Below, in pieces: positions 17,555 through 26,662 of a stretch of DNA of 53,172 bases. The stretch's first letter is position 1, and every line of letters begins with the position of its first letter. Made by a program: the position numbers and the translations under genes. Source of the DNA: Bacteroidota bacterium (GTDB taxonomy: Bacteria > Bacteroidota > Bacteroidia > NS11-12g > UBA955); contig JAIXYV010000036.1 in the NCBI GenBank assembly GCA_027490055.1, forward strand, positions 1 through 53,172. Direction: 5' to 3'. A model generated the notes under the pieces. That model did not search any database. It saw nothing but the letters and a program-made list of their open reading frames with translations, and was not told the DNA's origin.

Positions 17555-18137
17555 ATCATCTTTAAGAAGAAAACGTCTCATCAACCGTTTGCTGAATTAT
17601 TTTCTGCGCGGTTTGCTGATCAGTATTCCTGTCGCTGCAACCGGAACTATTATTGTCTGGCTGTTCGAAACCATTGATGGCTTGCTGGGAAAAGACCATG
17701 TGCCCGGACTGGGAATAGTCATTATTCTTTCTATTATTTTATTGATTGGTTGGATTGGTTCAAGCTACATCGTTCAGCCTATTCTAAACTGGTTTGATGA
17801 GTGGCTGGAAAAAACACCTGGAATTAAATTCCTATACTCATCGGTGAAAGATATCATGGAAGCCTTTGTTGGCGAAAAGAAAAAATTCTCTGAACCTGTT
17901 ATCGTTGAACTGGCTGCAGATGGTGTCTATAAAGTGGGATTCATCACACAAAAAGAATTAAAAAACATTGGCCTTGAAGGTTTCTCTGCAGTCTATTTTC
18001 CAAAATCCTATGGTTTTGTAGGCGATCTTTACTTTGTAAAAAACGAGAAAATTAAACCTCTGAATGCTAATCCTACAGAAGTGTTTAAGATGATTGTTTC
18101 AGGGGGTGTAACTGGCGTCGGAGACGTAAACGATTAA
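17541..18137 (+). CDS. DUF502 domain-containing membrane protein
   Basis: LLNYFLRGLLISIPVAATGTIIVWLFETIDGLLG...IGWIGSSYIVQP; C-terminal FKMIVSGGVTG. Confidence 0.88.
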   Translation: MNNFKSSLRRKRLINRLLNYFLRGLLISIPVAATGTIIVWLFETIDGLLGKDHVPGLGIVIILSIILLIGWIGSSYIVQPILNWFDEWLEKTPGIKFLYSSVKDIMEAFVGEKKKFSEPVIVELAADGVYKVGFITQKELKNIGLEGFSAVYFPKSYGFVGDLYFVKNEKIKPLNANPTEVFKMIVSGGVTGVGDVND

Positions 18138-18795
18138 ACCATTCGTACAAGCCAATACACATGACAAACATGGTCATGTTGTACAAAAAGTCCTCAACAG
18201 GAATACTGCCTAATCGCAGTCCCATATTCTCTGCATCGTTATAATACACTATTGGTTTATAGGTTAAAATGCCATTCACTATCAGCATGGGAATTAATGA
18301 TACCATGAAGGCAAAATAAAACCAGCTCATATAGCGACGTCTAATCACCATTAAATGCGTTCCTAACATTAGGGTTAAAACGATACAAGTGATTGCAGTG
18401 TACAATTTATCGTTAAACCAGTAGAGCAAGGTTATGGCAATTCCGAAAAACAATAAAGTAAACCAGCGGTATAACTCTTCAAAGGTTTCGCTGTGCTTGA
18501 TATAGGCTCTTAAACATTCGTAAATAAAAACACAGGCGTATGGCACTGTCAGGAAAAACATCACTTCCTCAATTGGAAGTTCGCCAATGTAGTACCCACT
18601 TAAATATATAGCGTTGAAACCCCAGATGTCCATCACGGCAAACCACTGATCCCAAATCAAAAAGACTATTCCGGTAATGGCAATGGCCGGCAATAATGTC
18701 GGCCATTTCTTATAAAAAGCTACTTTCTTGTCGAATGACAATAAGAGCGGAAAGGTAAAGGTGGCAATGTTAATCCAAAGATATAAACTATTCAT
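18085..18795 (-). CDS. Lycopene cyclase domain protein (CrtYcd-like)
   Basis: MNSLYLWINIATFTFPLLLSFDKKVAFYKKWPTLLPAI...GELPIEEVMFFLTVPYACVFIYE motif; start set at the ATG overlapping the sigma-factor stop (ATGAATAG). Confidence 0.85.
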   Translation of the reverse strand: MNSLYLWINIATFTFPLLLSFDKKVAFYKKWPTLLPAIAITGIVFLIWDQWFAVMDIWGFNAIYLSGYYIGELPIEEVMFFLTVPYACVFIYECLRAYIKHSETFEELYRWFTLLFFGIAITLLYWFNDKLYTAITCIVLTLMLGTHLMVIRRRYMSWFYFAFMVSLIPMLIVNGILTYKPIVYYNDAENMGLRLGSIPVEDFLYNMTMFVMCIGLYEWFNRLRLRRQLHPLKQSS

Positions 18796-19342
18796 TTGCG
18801 GTTTTGCTCTGTCTGAAATCTTCGCCATAAACTTTCAATTTCTGACGGAGAATTCTTCTGGCTACAAATATACGCGTTTTGACAGTTCCTATCGGAATAT
18901 TCAATTCCTCTGCGATCTCGTGGTATTTAAAACCTTCCATGTTTAACATGAATGTCACCTTTAAATCGATTGGCAATGATTGTATAGCAGTTTGTAAATC
19001 TTTTCTGATAAAGGTTAACTCTGCGATGTTCTCAGATTTGTGTGAAGGCAAATCAAGGAAAAAAGTATTATCGGTTGTGTCGATGAAGGTGTTGCGCTTC
19101 GCAGTTCTGCGATATTGATTGATGAAGCTGTTTCTAAGGATAGTGAACAACCAGGCTTTGATATTGCTGCCTTCTGTAAACTTCTCCTTGTATCTTAATG
19201 CTTTTAACATGGTATCCTGAACCAAGTCTTTAGCATCATCCTGATTTCTGCTTAACTGCATAGCTAAAGCCTTTAAGGATTTTGATTCATCTTTGATCAA
19301 AGTTTCAAAGTCGATTACCTGAACAGATTGTTGATTCGTTTT
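18788..19342 (-). CDS. ECF RNA polymerase sigma factor
   Basis: Region 2 DLVQDTMLKALRYKEKFTEGSNIKAWLFTILRNSFINQYRR; region 4 FKYHEIAEELNIPIGTVKTRIFVARRILRQKL; likely start MKTNQQ. Confidence 0.93.
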   Translation of the reverse strand, partial: KTNQQSVQVIDFETLIKDESKSLKALAMQLSRNQDDAKDLVQDTMLKALRYKEKFTEGSNIKAWLFTILRNSFINQYRRTAKRNTFIDTTDNTFFLDLPSHKSENIAELTFIRKDLQTAIQSLPIDLKVTFMLNMEGFKYHEIAEELNIPIGTVKTRIFVARRILRQKLKVYGEDFRQSKTANE

Positions 19343-19750
19343 CATACAGCAAAGATGATGTCTTGTTGAACTTTGTTGCATAGTTTTTGTTTAAACATGC
19401 TTCTTATTTTCTTAAACGAACTTCTATGTGTTTAATAATGAATAATATAGTTGGGTGTTTTGAGTGTGAAATCCTTTCAACTATCTCCAAAATTGAATTG
19501 TAAAGTATTGATAATCATTATTTATATGTCCTATAGATCTTATTAATATTACTATTACGTTAAACAATAATTAAGTACCCTTTTCCAATCAAAATTGGAT
19601 GTAATTATAGTTAAGTTGTTGAAAATCAATTATAAGGTGTTTTTTGACGAATTTTATATTGTTTAATATTTCTTAAACTAAATTTTAGAAGGTGAAAGGG
19701 CTTGATAAATAAGACTTCGACGAACTATTTCCTCTTAATTTTTCCATTTT

Positions 19751-19771
19751 TTAACCAAATAAATTGGTTAA
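19751..19771. promoter_or_regulatory. Operator-like dyad upstream of queD-folE
   Basis: TTAACCAA-ATAAA-TTGGTTAA, overlapping TAAGTTTG (19769-19776), a TAnnTTTG -7 box. Confidence 0.5.
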
Positions 19772-19825
19772 GTTTGCTATTCCAAAAAACTATTTTAAAA
19801 GTAATTAGTTATATTCTCATAATCA

Positions 19826-20236
19826 ATGATTGTCTCAGTTTTTAGAAAAGCCCATTTCAATGCCGCCCACCGCTTGCATAACCCTTCTCTCAGCGAACAG
19901 GAAAATAAAAAGCTGTTCGGTTTGTGCAACAACCCCAATTTCCACGGACATAATTATGCTCTGGAAGTTAAAGTCACTGGCGAAATTGATCCTGTTACCG
20001 GCTACGTTATCGATACTAAAATTCTGAAAGACATTATTCAAAAAGAGGTGCACGACCGTTTTGATCACAGAAATCTGAACATCGATACCGAGGAGTTTAA
20101 AAACCTGAACCCAACTGCCGAAAATATCGCTGTTGTTATCTGGAACCTTATTAAACCCCATTTGAATCCAAACCTCGAACTGGCGCTTAGATTATACGAA
20201 ACCGAAAATAACTTTGTAGAATTCCATGGAAAATAA
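19826..20236 (+). CDS. queD: 6-carboxytetrahydropterin synthase / PTPS family
   Basis: AHFNAAHRL, CNNPNFHGHNY, DRFDHRNLN, PTAENIA motifs. Confidence 0.93.
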   Translation: MIVSVFRKAHFNAAHRLHNPSLSEQENKKLFGLCNNPNFHGHNYALEVKVTGEIDPVTGYVIDTKILKDIIQKEVHDRFDHRNLNIDTEEFKNLNPTAENIAVVIWNLIKPHLNPNLELALRLYETENNFVEFHGK

Positions 20237-20885
20237 TCACCACGAAGACGATCACGATCACGACTTCGACTTCAATCATACGAACACGCCAACCAGACCT
20301 GATGCCTTCAGCATCTCTGATGATGAAAAAATTGCTACTATCGAAGGGCATTTTAAAGCCATTATGGAAACCCTGGGGCTCGACCTTGAAGATGATAGCC
20401 TTAAAGGTACGCCTCACCGTGTGGCTAAAATGTATGTAAAGGAAACCTTCTGGGGACTGAACCCGGACAATAAACCGGCAGTTTCTCATTTTAAAAATAA
20501 GTTCCGCTACAACGAAATGTTGTTAGAGAAGGATATAAATTTCTATACCAACTGCGAACACCATTTCGTGCCGTTCTTTGGTACTGCTCACGTTGCCTAT
20601 ATTCCTAACGGTAAAGTAATCGGTCTCTCTAAACTTAACCGTATCGTCGAGTATTTCGCTAAACGTCCGCAAGTGCAGGAAAGAATGACCATGCAAATCG
20701 CTAACGAACTTAAACAGATTCTGGGTACCGATAATGTCGCCGTTATTATAAACGCCAAACACCTCTGCGTGGCCAGTCGCGGTATCAAAGACAACAGCTC
20801 ACACACTACCACTGCAGAATACTGCGGTAAGTTTGATGACGAAGCAGTGCGCACAGAACTGCACCGTTTGCTTGCTCTGAAATAA
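20226..20885 (+). CDS. folE: GTP cyclohydrolase I with His/Asp-rich N-terminus
   Basis: TNCEHHFVPFFGTAHVAYIPNGKVIGLSKLNRIVEYFAKRPQVQERMT...HLCVASRGIKDNSSHTTT. Confidence 0.96.
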   Translation: MENNHHEDDHDHDFDFNHTNTPTRPDAFSISDDEKIATIEGHFKAIMETLGLDLEDDSLKGTPHRVAKMYVKETFWGLNPDNKPAVSHFKNKFRYNEMLLEKDINFYTNCEHHFVPFFGTAHVAYIPNGKVIGLSKLNRIVEYFAKRPQVQERMTMQIANELKQILGTDNVAVIINAKHLCVASRGIKDNSSHTTTAEYCGKFDDEAVRTELHRLLALK

Positions 20886-20936
20886 TTCTCAGAGGTTCCC
20901 CTTTTTTTTACATATTTTCGCAACATCGAGTTTATT

Positions 20937-23900
20937 ATGAGATATATTCTATCAATACTATCGCTATTGCCTTTCGTCTTACAGGCACAAGTCTTTAACT
21001 ACAAAGACTACTGGAAAAACAGACAACCGAATGCGGCCTACTGGCAGCAAGACGTTCATTACACCATCAATGCTGTAATCAACGATTCTCTGGATGAAAT
21101 AACTGGTGAAGAAACACTGGAATACTTTAATAACAGTCCGGATGAACTGACGAACGTCTACTTCCACTTGTACCAGAATGCCTTTCAGCCAAACTCATAC
21201 GCCCATGCGCTGAATGAGGTAAACAAAGAGGAAACTACTTTCGGACAGTATGAAGGCAAAAATATGGGAACCCTCATCAATGCCTTTAGTGTTGATGGTG
21301 TGCCTACAAGCTTCACAATCGATAATACTATTCTTATCGCTAAACTACCTAAACCTCTGGCCTCTGGTGCCTCTGTGAAATTTACAATTCGTTTTAAAAC
21401 CTATTGGGATGAGGGTAGCATGCGCAGAAGATTCAAATTGTTTAGTCCCGATGGTAAAAATAAACACTACGATGGTGTGCACTGGTACCCGCGTATTTGT
21501 GTATACGATCGCAAGTTCGGTTGGGAAACAGATCAGCACTTAGGTAAAGAGTTTTACGGCGACTATGGGGTGTATGATGTTAAACTGACTTTCCCTTCTA
21601 ATTATGTCGTTGAAGCAACAGGTTTGCTAACGAACGAAAATGAAGTGATGCCGGCCGACTTAAGAGCTAAACTGGATATCGCTAACTATTCGCGCCCCGC
21701 CAGCAGTAAAGAAATGGCTACTGCCGTAGCAGGAAGAGTGCCTACTGGATATACTTATAAAATCGAACGCAATGGCACCAAAACCTGGTCGTACCACGCA
21801 GAAAATGTACACGATTTTGCCTTTACTGCCGATCCGACTTACCGTATGGCTGAAACTATGTGGAATGGTATCAAATGTATTGCGCTTGCTCAGGAACAAA
21901 ATGCCGCTCAATGGTATCCAACTTCCGATTTTGTAGCCAAAGTAGTAGAAATCTATTCAACAGATATAGGTATGTACGGCTATCCTAAGATTGTAGCGGC
22001 CGATGCTCGTGATGGTATGGAATACCCAATGATCACCCTAAACGGCGGCAACTGGCCTGGTCACCAATACGTCATTGCTCACGAAGTTGGTCACAACTGG
22101 TTCTTCGGTATGATTGGCAACAACGAAACCTACAGAGCTATGCTCGATGAGGGTTTTACGCAGTTCCTAACCTCATGGAGCATTAAGAAGTTTAATAAAA
22201 TTCCAATGCATGCCAATAGCTACGACGAACAAGCGGTTTACAACGGCTACCTCAACGATGCTATCAATAAAAACGACATGCCACTAAATACCCATAGCGA
22301 CGATTTTAATTCAGCTACTGGTCACGGTGGTGGCTACAGACATGTCTATTATAAAACTGCTACTATGTTGTATAACCTGCAATATGTACTTGGTGACGAA
22401 CTGTTCCTGAAAGCGATGCAGCACTATTTCAATAAATGGAAGTTTGCACATCCTTATCCTGAAGATTTCAGACAGGCAATCATCGAATATACAAAGGTTG
22501 ATCTCAACTGGTTCTTCGATCAGTGGATGGAAACGACCAAGTCTATCGACTATCAGATTGTGGATGCTACTCGTATCATGAAATCTGTGAATGATGGTAA
22601 ATACCGCTACGAACTGAAACTGAAACGCAAAGGGGATATGCAAATGCCGCTCGATATTACTGTGTCAGACAGAGCCGGTAAATCATACCAATACCTGATT
22701 CCAAATACTTACTTTGCTAAACAAGAAGGAAGAACTGTTTTAAATACCTGGAAGGGTTGGGGGCAGTTAAACAAAACCTATACCGATACCATTGTTCTGG
22801 ATAATAAAATTGATGTGGTTGAAATTGATACCACCAATCGTCTGGCAGATATTTATCGTATTGATAACCGCATGAAACGTCACGAATACAAACTGCCGTT
22901 ACGCACTAAACTTAATAAGGGTATTGCAATGAACAGCAGCTTTAATTACCGCAATATGTCCTGGCGTCCTGATGTTTGGTTCAATGCAGTAGATGGTATG
23001 AAAGTGGGGGTCAATACCCATTTCGAATACGCTAAAGTGAAACATGTTCTGGATATCAGCTTCTGGGTTAATACTGGTTTGGGTGCAGAATCTTCGGCAT
23101 TGAAAGATAACAGAGATCCTTTCTCTTACCGTTTAGTTTATAAAAATCTGGTTGGAAGAGATGCCTATATTTTCTGGGATACCCGTATCCTCGATGGTAT
23201 TTTCTACGATAACCTGGGATTTGAAAAGGCATTTGGTAATAACAAATTTACTTTCCGATACAAATCGATCTCTATGTTCGATAAAAAAGGTACTTACTGG
23301 CCTTATGTTGACTCAACCACGCGCGAAGACAAAACTAACTCAAGTATTAATATCGACTATCAGCGCAATTACAAATACAAAAAAGGTAATGGTGTGATTA
23401 ATTCATCGTTAAGAGGCAATGGATTTAACAAAGACTATGCTTACGCGTCTTTTAAATTCGAAGTGATTAACCATAATAAAATTGGTAAATTGGATATCCA
23501 TACCCGTTGGTTCTTCCAGCACATCGAAGGAACCGCAATTCCTGAAGAATTTATGTTAAACCTTGCCGGTGCTAATATGGAAGATATGCTGGAAAGTAAA
23601 TTTACCCGTTCTCGTGGTTACATTCCTCAGCAATGGCTGGGGTATGGTGCTTCTACCAACCATTTCCAAATGGGCGGTGGTCTTAATTTAAGAGGCTATG
23701 CAGGCTATCTGGCACCTATTACTGCTAATAATATCCAGTATAACTTATACAGAGGTAATGGTGGTACAAGTGCTAGTGTCGAAGTCGACTTTGATAGATT
23801 AGTTAGATTCCGTCCGAAACTTACCCGTAATTTCCTGAAAATGGATCTGTATGCCTTTGGTGATGCAGGTATTTTATACAATTCTAACATCACTGCCGAT

Positions 23901-24092
23901 GGTATTGAGTCGCCTCTAAGAATGGATGCTGGTATAGGTACCGCTTTGTCAGTTTACAGATGGGGTAAACGCAATTTAATACAACCTTTAACCCTTAGAT
24001 TTGATATGCCTTTCCTTCTCAACACGCAACCATTTGCCGATAAAGGCTATGTTCAGAACAGATGGGTTATCGGAATTGGTCGCAGTTTTTAA
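20937..24092 (+). CDS. M1 family zinc metallopeptidase
   Basis: HEVGHNWFFGMIGNNE and downstream E motif; signal peptide; 1051 aa. Confidence 0.92.
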   Translation: MRYILSILSLLPFVLQAQVFNYKDYWKNRQPNAAYWQQDVHYTINAVINDSLDEITGEETLEYFNNSPDELTNVYFHLYQNAFQPNSYAHALNEVNKEETTFGQYEGKNMGTLINAFSVDGVPTSFTIDNTILIAKLPKPLASGASVKFTIRFKTYWDEGSMRRRFKLFSPDGKNKHYDGVHWYPRICVYDRKFGWETDQHLGKEFYGDYGVYDVKLTFPSNYVVEATGLLTNENEVMPADLRAKLDIANYSRPASSKEMATAVAGRVPTGYTYKIERNGTKTWSYHAENVHDFAFTADPTYRMAETMWNGIKCIALAQEQNAAQWYPTSDFVAKVVEIYSTDIGMYGYPKIVAADARDGMEYPMITLNGGNWPGHQYVIAHEVGHNWFFGMIGNNETYRAMLDEGFTQFLTSWSIKKFNKIPMHANSYDEQAVYNGYLNDAINKNDMPLNTHSDDFNSATGHGGGYRHVYYKTATMLYNLQYVLGDELFLKAMQHYFNKWKFAHPYPEDFRQAIIEYTKVDLNWFFDQWMETTKSIDYQIVDATRIMKSVNDGKYRYELKLKRKGDMQMPLDITVSDRAGKSYQYLIPNTYFAKQEGRTVLNTWKGWGQLNKTYTDTIVLDNKIDVVEIDTTNRLADIYRIDNRMKRHEYKLPLRTKLNKGIAMNSSFNYRNMSWRPDVWFNAVDGMKVGVNTHFEYAKVKHVLDISFWVNTGLGAESSALKDNRDPFSYRLVYKNLVGRDAYIFWDTRILDGIFYDNLGFEKAFGNNKFTFRYKSISMFDKKGTYWPYVDSTTREDKTNSSINIDYQRNYKYKKGNGVINSSLRGNGFNKDYAYASFKFEVINHNKIGKLDIHTRWFFQHIEGTAIPEEFMLNLAGANMEDMLESKFTRSRGYIPQQWLGYGASTNHFQMGGGLNLRGYAGYLAPITANNIQYNLYRGNGGTSASVEVDFDRLVRFRPKLTRNFLKMDLYAFGDAGILYNSNITADGIESPLRMDAGIGTALSVYRWGKRNLIQPLTLRFDMPFLLNTQPFADKGYVQNRWVIGIGRSF

Positions 24093-24277
24093 TGATGAAA
24101 AGTAAAGCTCAAAAATTAATTATACTTATCACTTTTGTAAGCCTGTTTGTTGGCTCAGCACTCTTTATGTATTTTAAATTCATTCACGGTCAGCCAAAAA
24201 TGAATTTTGAAACGCCTCGTACTGAAGTCGATCCGGTTAAATTTGATAGTGCTCTGAAAGCAAAATACAAGAAGTAA
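24092..24277 (+). CDS. Single-TM small protein (about 61 aa)
   Basis: MMKSKAQKLIILITFVSLFVGSALFMYFKFIHG; TAATG overlap with M1 peptidase stop. Confidence 0.6.
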   Translation: MMKSKAQKLIILITFVSLFVGSALFMYFKFIHGQPKMNFETPRTEVDPVKFDSALKAKYKK

Positions 24278-24298
24278 GTTCAACTTACTTCTTGTATT
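24264..24298. terminator. Bidirectional hairpin at the convergent 3' ends
   Basis: aatacaagaagtaag-ttcaa-cttacttcttgtatt perfect 15-bp stem. Confidence 0.8.
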
Positions 24299-25332
24299 TA
24301 TTTGATACCCCTGGCATCCAGTGCTTTTCGGTATACCGCTGCAAACTTTAAATGGGTGTTGTAGTTGTCTGCGAAATTGTGATAGCCAGAAAAGTCTTCC
24401 TTAGCGCACATGTAGATAAACTTGTGCTCTTCGAAATTTAATACGGCATCTATTGAGGCTTTGCCGGGAATACAAATCGGTCCTGGCGGCAATCCCTTAT
24501 TCTTATAAGTATTGTAAGGCGATTCAACCTGCAAATGCTCGTTTAATATGCGCTTCAATCCAGGTTGATTTAAGGCAAATTTCACACTTGGATCAGCCTG
24601 CAAAGGCATGCCAATTTTTAGTCGGTTAATATACATGCCCGCTATTTTTGGCATCTCGTCTGTCTTATTGGTTTCTTTCGATACGATGCTGGCCAGTATG
24701 CTAACTTCAAGCTGAGTTAAACCACAACGCTCCAGTTTGCCTTTTCTCTCACTGTTCCAGAACTTGTCATGCTCTTTTTTCAATCGTATCATTAATTCAT
24801 CCGGTGTTTCATGCCAGTAAACATTGTATTTGTCTGGCAATATCATCGCGTACACAGTTTGAGAGGTAAAGCCTAGTGTCGACAAGAATGTTTCGTCTTC
24901 TAAAATCTCATAAAAACTAATGGTGTCTGCCTCTAATTTACTGCCACATCTGCTGGCAAAATTATCCAAACTGATGCCTGGAGCAATCACCAGATCGGCT
25001 GTCTTCATTTTACCTTCTCTGAACAATCTGACTAACTCTATCAATGTCATTTTAGGGGTCACCTGATACCTTCCTTTTTTCATGAAGGGTGCCATGTTCA
25101 TCTGATCGGCTAAAAACAAGAAAAACTTTGGAAACTTTAAACCGGCCTCTCGCTCGAGTTGCTGACTTAAACTAATGGGATTGCTCTCGCTGTTGAGAAC
25201 GATGTATTGATCGCGATTAATATTAAGTGCTGCAGAACGGAATATGTACATGCCTGCTGCAAATACAAGGATAATCAGAAAAATTAAAATGAATACCAGC
25301 GTTTTTACACGCTTAAGAGTAGGAGAGGCCAT
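24298..25332 (-). CDS. mltG: Endolytic transglycosylase MltG (YceG-like)
   Basis: LASIVSKETNKTDEMPKIAGMYINRLKIGMPLQADPSVKFAL...SPYNTYKNKGLPPGPICIPG. Confidence 0.95.
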   Translation of the reverse strand: MASPTLKRVKTLVFILIFLIILVFAAGMYIFRSAALNINRDQYIVLNSESNPISLSQQLEREAGLKFPKFFLFLADQMNMAPFMKKGRYQVTPKMTLIELVRLFREGKMKTADLVIAPGISLDNFASRCGSKLEADTISFYEILEDETFLSTLGFTSQTVYAMILPDKYNVYWHETPDELMIRLKKEHDKFWNSERKGKLERCGLTQLEVSILASIVSKETNKTDEMPKIAGMYINRLKIGMPLQADPSVKFALNQPGLKRILNEHLQVESPYNTYKNKGLPPGPICIPGKASIDAVLNFEEHKFIYMCAKEDFSGYHNFADNYNTHLKFAAVYRKALDARGIK

Positions 25333-25410
25333 GTCGGACAAAATTACTCCATTTTTTTAAAATGTAGTACCGTTTTTTATTCGAACGATGGTTGAATGCC
25401 TTCATGTTTG

Positions 25411-25418
25411 TATTTTTG
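25411..25418 (+). promoter_or_regulatory. Bacteroidota -7 box (TATTTTTG) 4 nt before rfbC ATG; TTG at 25392-25394 as possible -33
   Basis: TTG-N16-TATTTTTG-cggc-ATG. Confidence 0.6.
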
Positions 25419-25422
25419 CGGC

Positions 25423-25965
25423 ATGGAAGTGATTGAAACCGGAATAAAGGATCTAATTGTTTTACGCCCTAAAGTTTTCAAAGATGAAAGAGGCTATTTT
25501 TTCGAGAGCTTTAATCAGAAAGCTTTTGAAGCTGTCGGAATTACCGAACAATTTACTCAGGATAATCAATCGCTGTCTTCTAAAGGTATCGTCAGAGGCC
25601 TGCATTTCCAGTCACCACCTCACGCACAGGGTAAACTCGTTCGCGTCATCAAGGGTGCTGTTCAGGACGTTGCAGTAGACATTAGAAAAAACTCGCCTAC
25701 CTATGGCAAACACTACTCGGTTGAATTAACTGAAGACAACTTCCTGATGATGTTTATTCCTGCCGGATTCGCTCATGGCTTCGCAACACTACAAGATAAC
25801 ACCATCTTTTCTTATAAATGCACAGATACCTACCATCCTGAATCAGAAGGTGGCTTGCTTTGGAACGACAGAGAACTCAATATTCAATGGCTGGTAAATG
25901 AGCCAATTCTCTCAGATAAAGATAAAAAATTCCAGCCTTTTAGTCTGTTTATTTCGCCTTTTTAA
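25423..25965 (+). CDS. rfbC: dTDP-4-dehydrorhamnose 3,5-epimerase
   Basis: RPKVFKDERGYFFESFN...GIVRGLHFQ...QGKLVRVIKGAVQDVAVDIRKNSPTYGK...FIPAGFAHGF. Confidence 0.96.
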   Translation: MEVIETGIKDLIVLRPKVFKDERGYFFESFNQKAFEAVGITEQFTQDNQSLSSKGIVRGLHFQSPPHAQGKLVRVIKGAVQDVAVDIRKNSPTYGKHYSVELTEDNFLMMFIPAGFAHGFATLQDNTIFSYKCTDTYHPESEGGLLWNDRELNIQWLVNEPILSDKDKKFQPFSLFISPF

Positions 25966-26271
25966 TTTGTCGCCAAATACTCGTTTTTTGAGTTTTGTAT
26001 AATTTATTATACGGGGTAAAAGACTCAGTTTGTTCGGGATTTAAAAATTTTACAGAAATGCGAATGATTTGTTTTAAAAATAAATTAATTCAATATCAGT
26101 TTATTAAGTAGTCGAACATGTGTTATTGACCTTATTTGTCGAAATTTTTTTTGTCTGCCTATTGGATTATTCATTTGATTTGGTATAATTGCTCAGACGA
26201 ATTGTTGAAAACTTTGCTTTGAAACACACCCCAACGCAAGCTGGTCAAAAAAGTTAAAAATCAATATTCGA

Positions 26272-26658
26272 ATGAAAAATTTACTCTCTAATCTAAAATG
26301 GATTCCTGAATTTTATTTTATTCTGGTCTCTCTACTTTGGTTCTATGTAACGGTTAATAACCAACCTAGCAATTACCAGAGCATGATCAATTTCCCTGCT
26401 GTAATTCTGATCGTGATTTTTCACATTCAGTTATTCCTTAATGATTCTTCCTTTGGTAAAGTCCTTTCTGGTATCATTGTTCTTGCAACCATTTACCTGA
26501 TTGTCTCTTATGCCGGCAGATTCTTTAATGTAACAGATTTTAATTCACAGATGTTTGCCCTTAAACTTGGCAATCTGATTCTGTTGAATTTTATTATGGC
26601 TTACCTGATGTACAGGAAGTATAGAAATGTTCAGGTGAGTAGCGACCTGGCAGAATAA
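26272..26658 (+). CDS. Hypothetical 4-TM membrane protein
   Basis: Four hydrophobic segments; no recognised domain. Confidence 0.6.
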   Translation: MKNLLSNLKWIPEFYFILVSLLWFYVTVNNQPSNYQSMINFPAVILIVIFHIQLFLNDSSFGKVLSGIIVLATIYLIVSYAGRFFNVTDFNSQMFALKLGNLILLNFIMAYLMYRKYRNVQVSSDLAE

Positions 26659-26662
26659 AATA

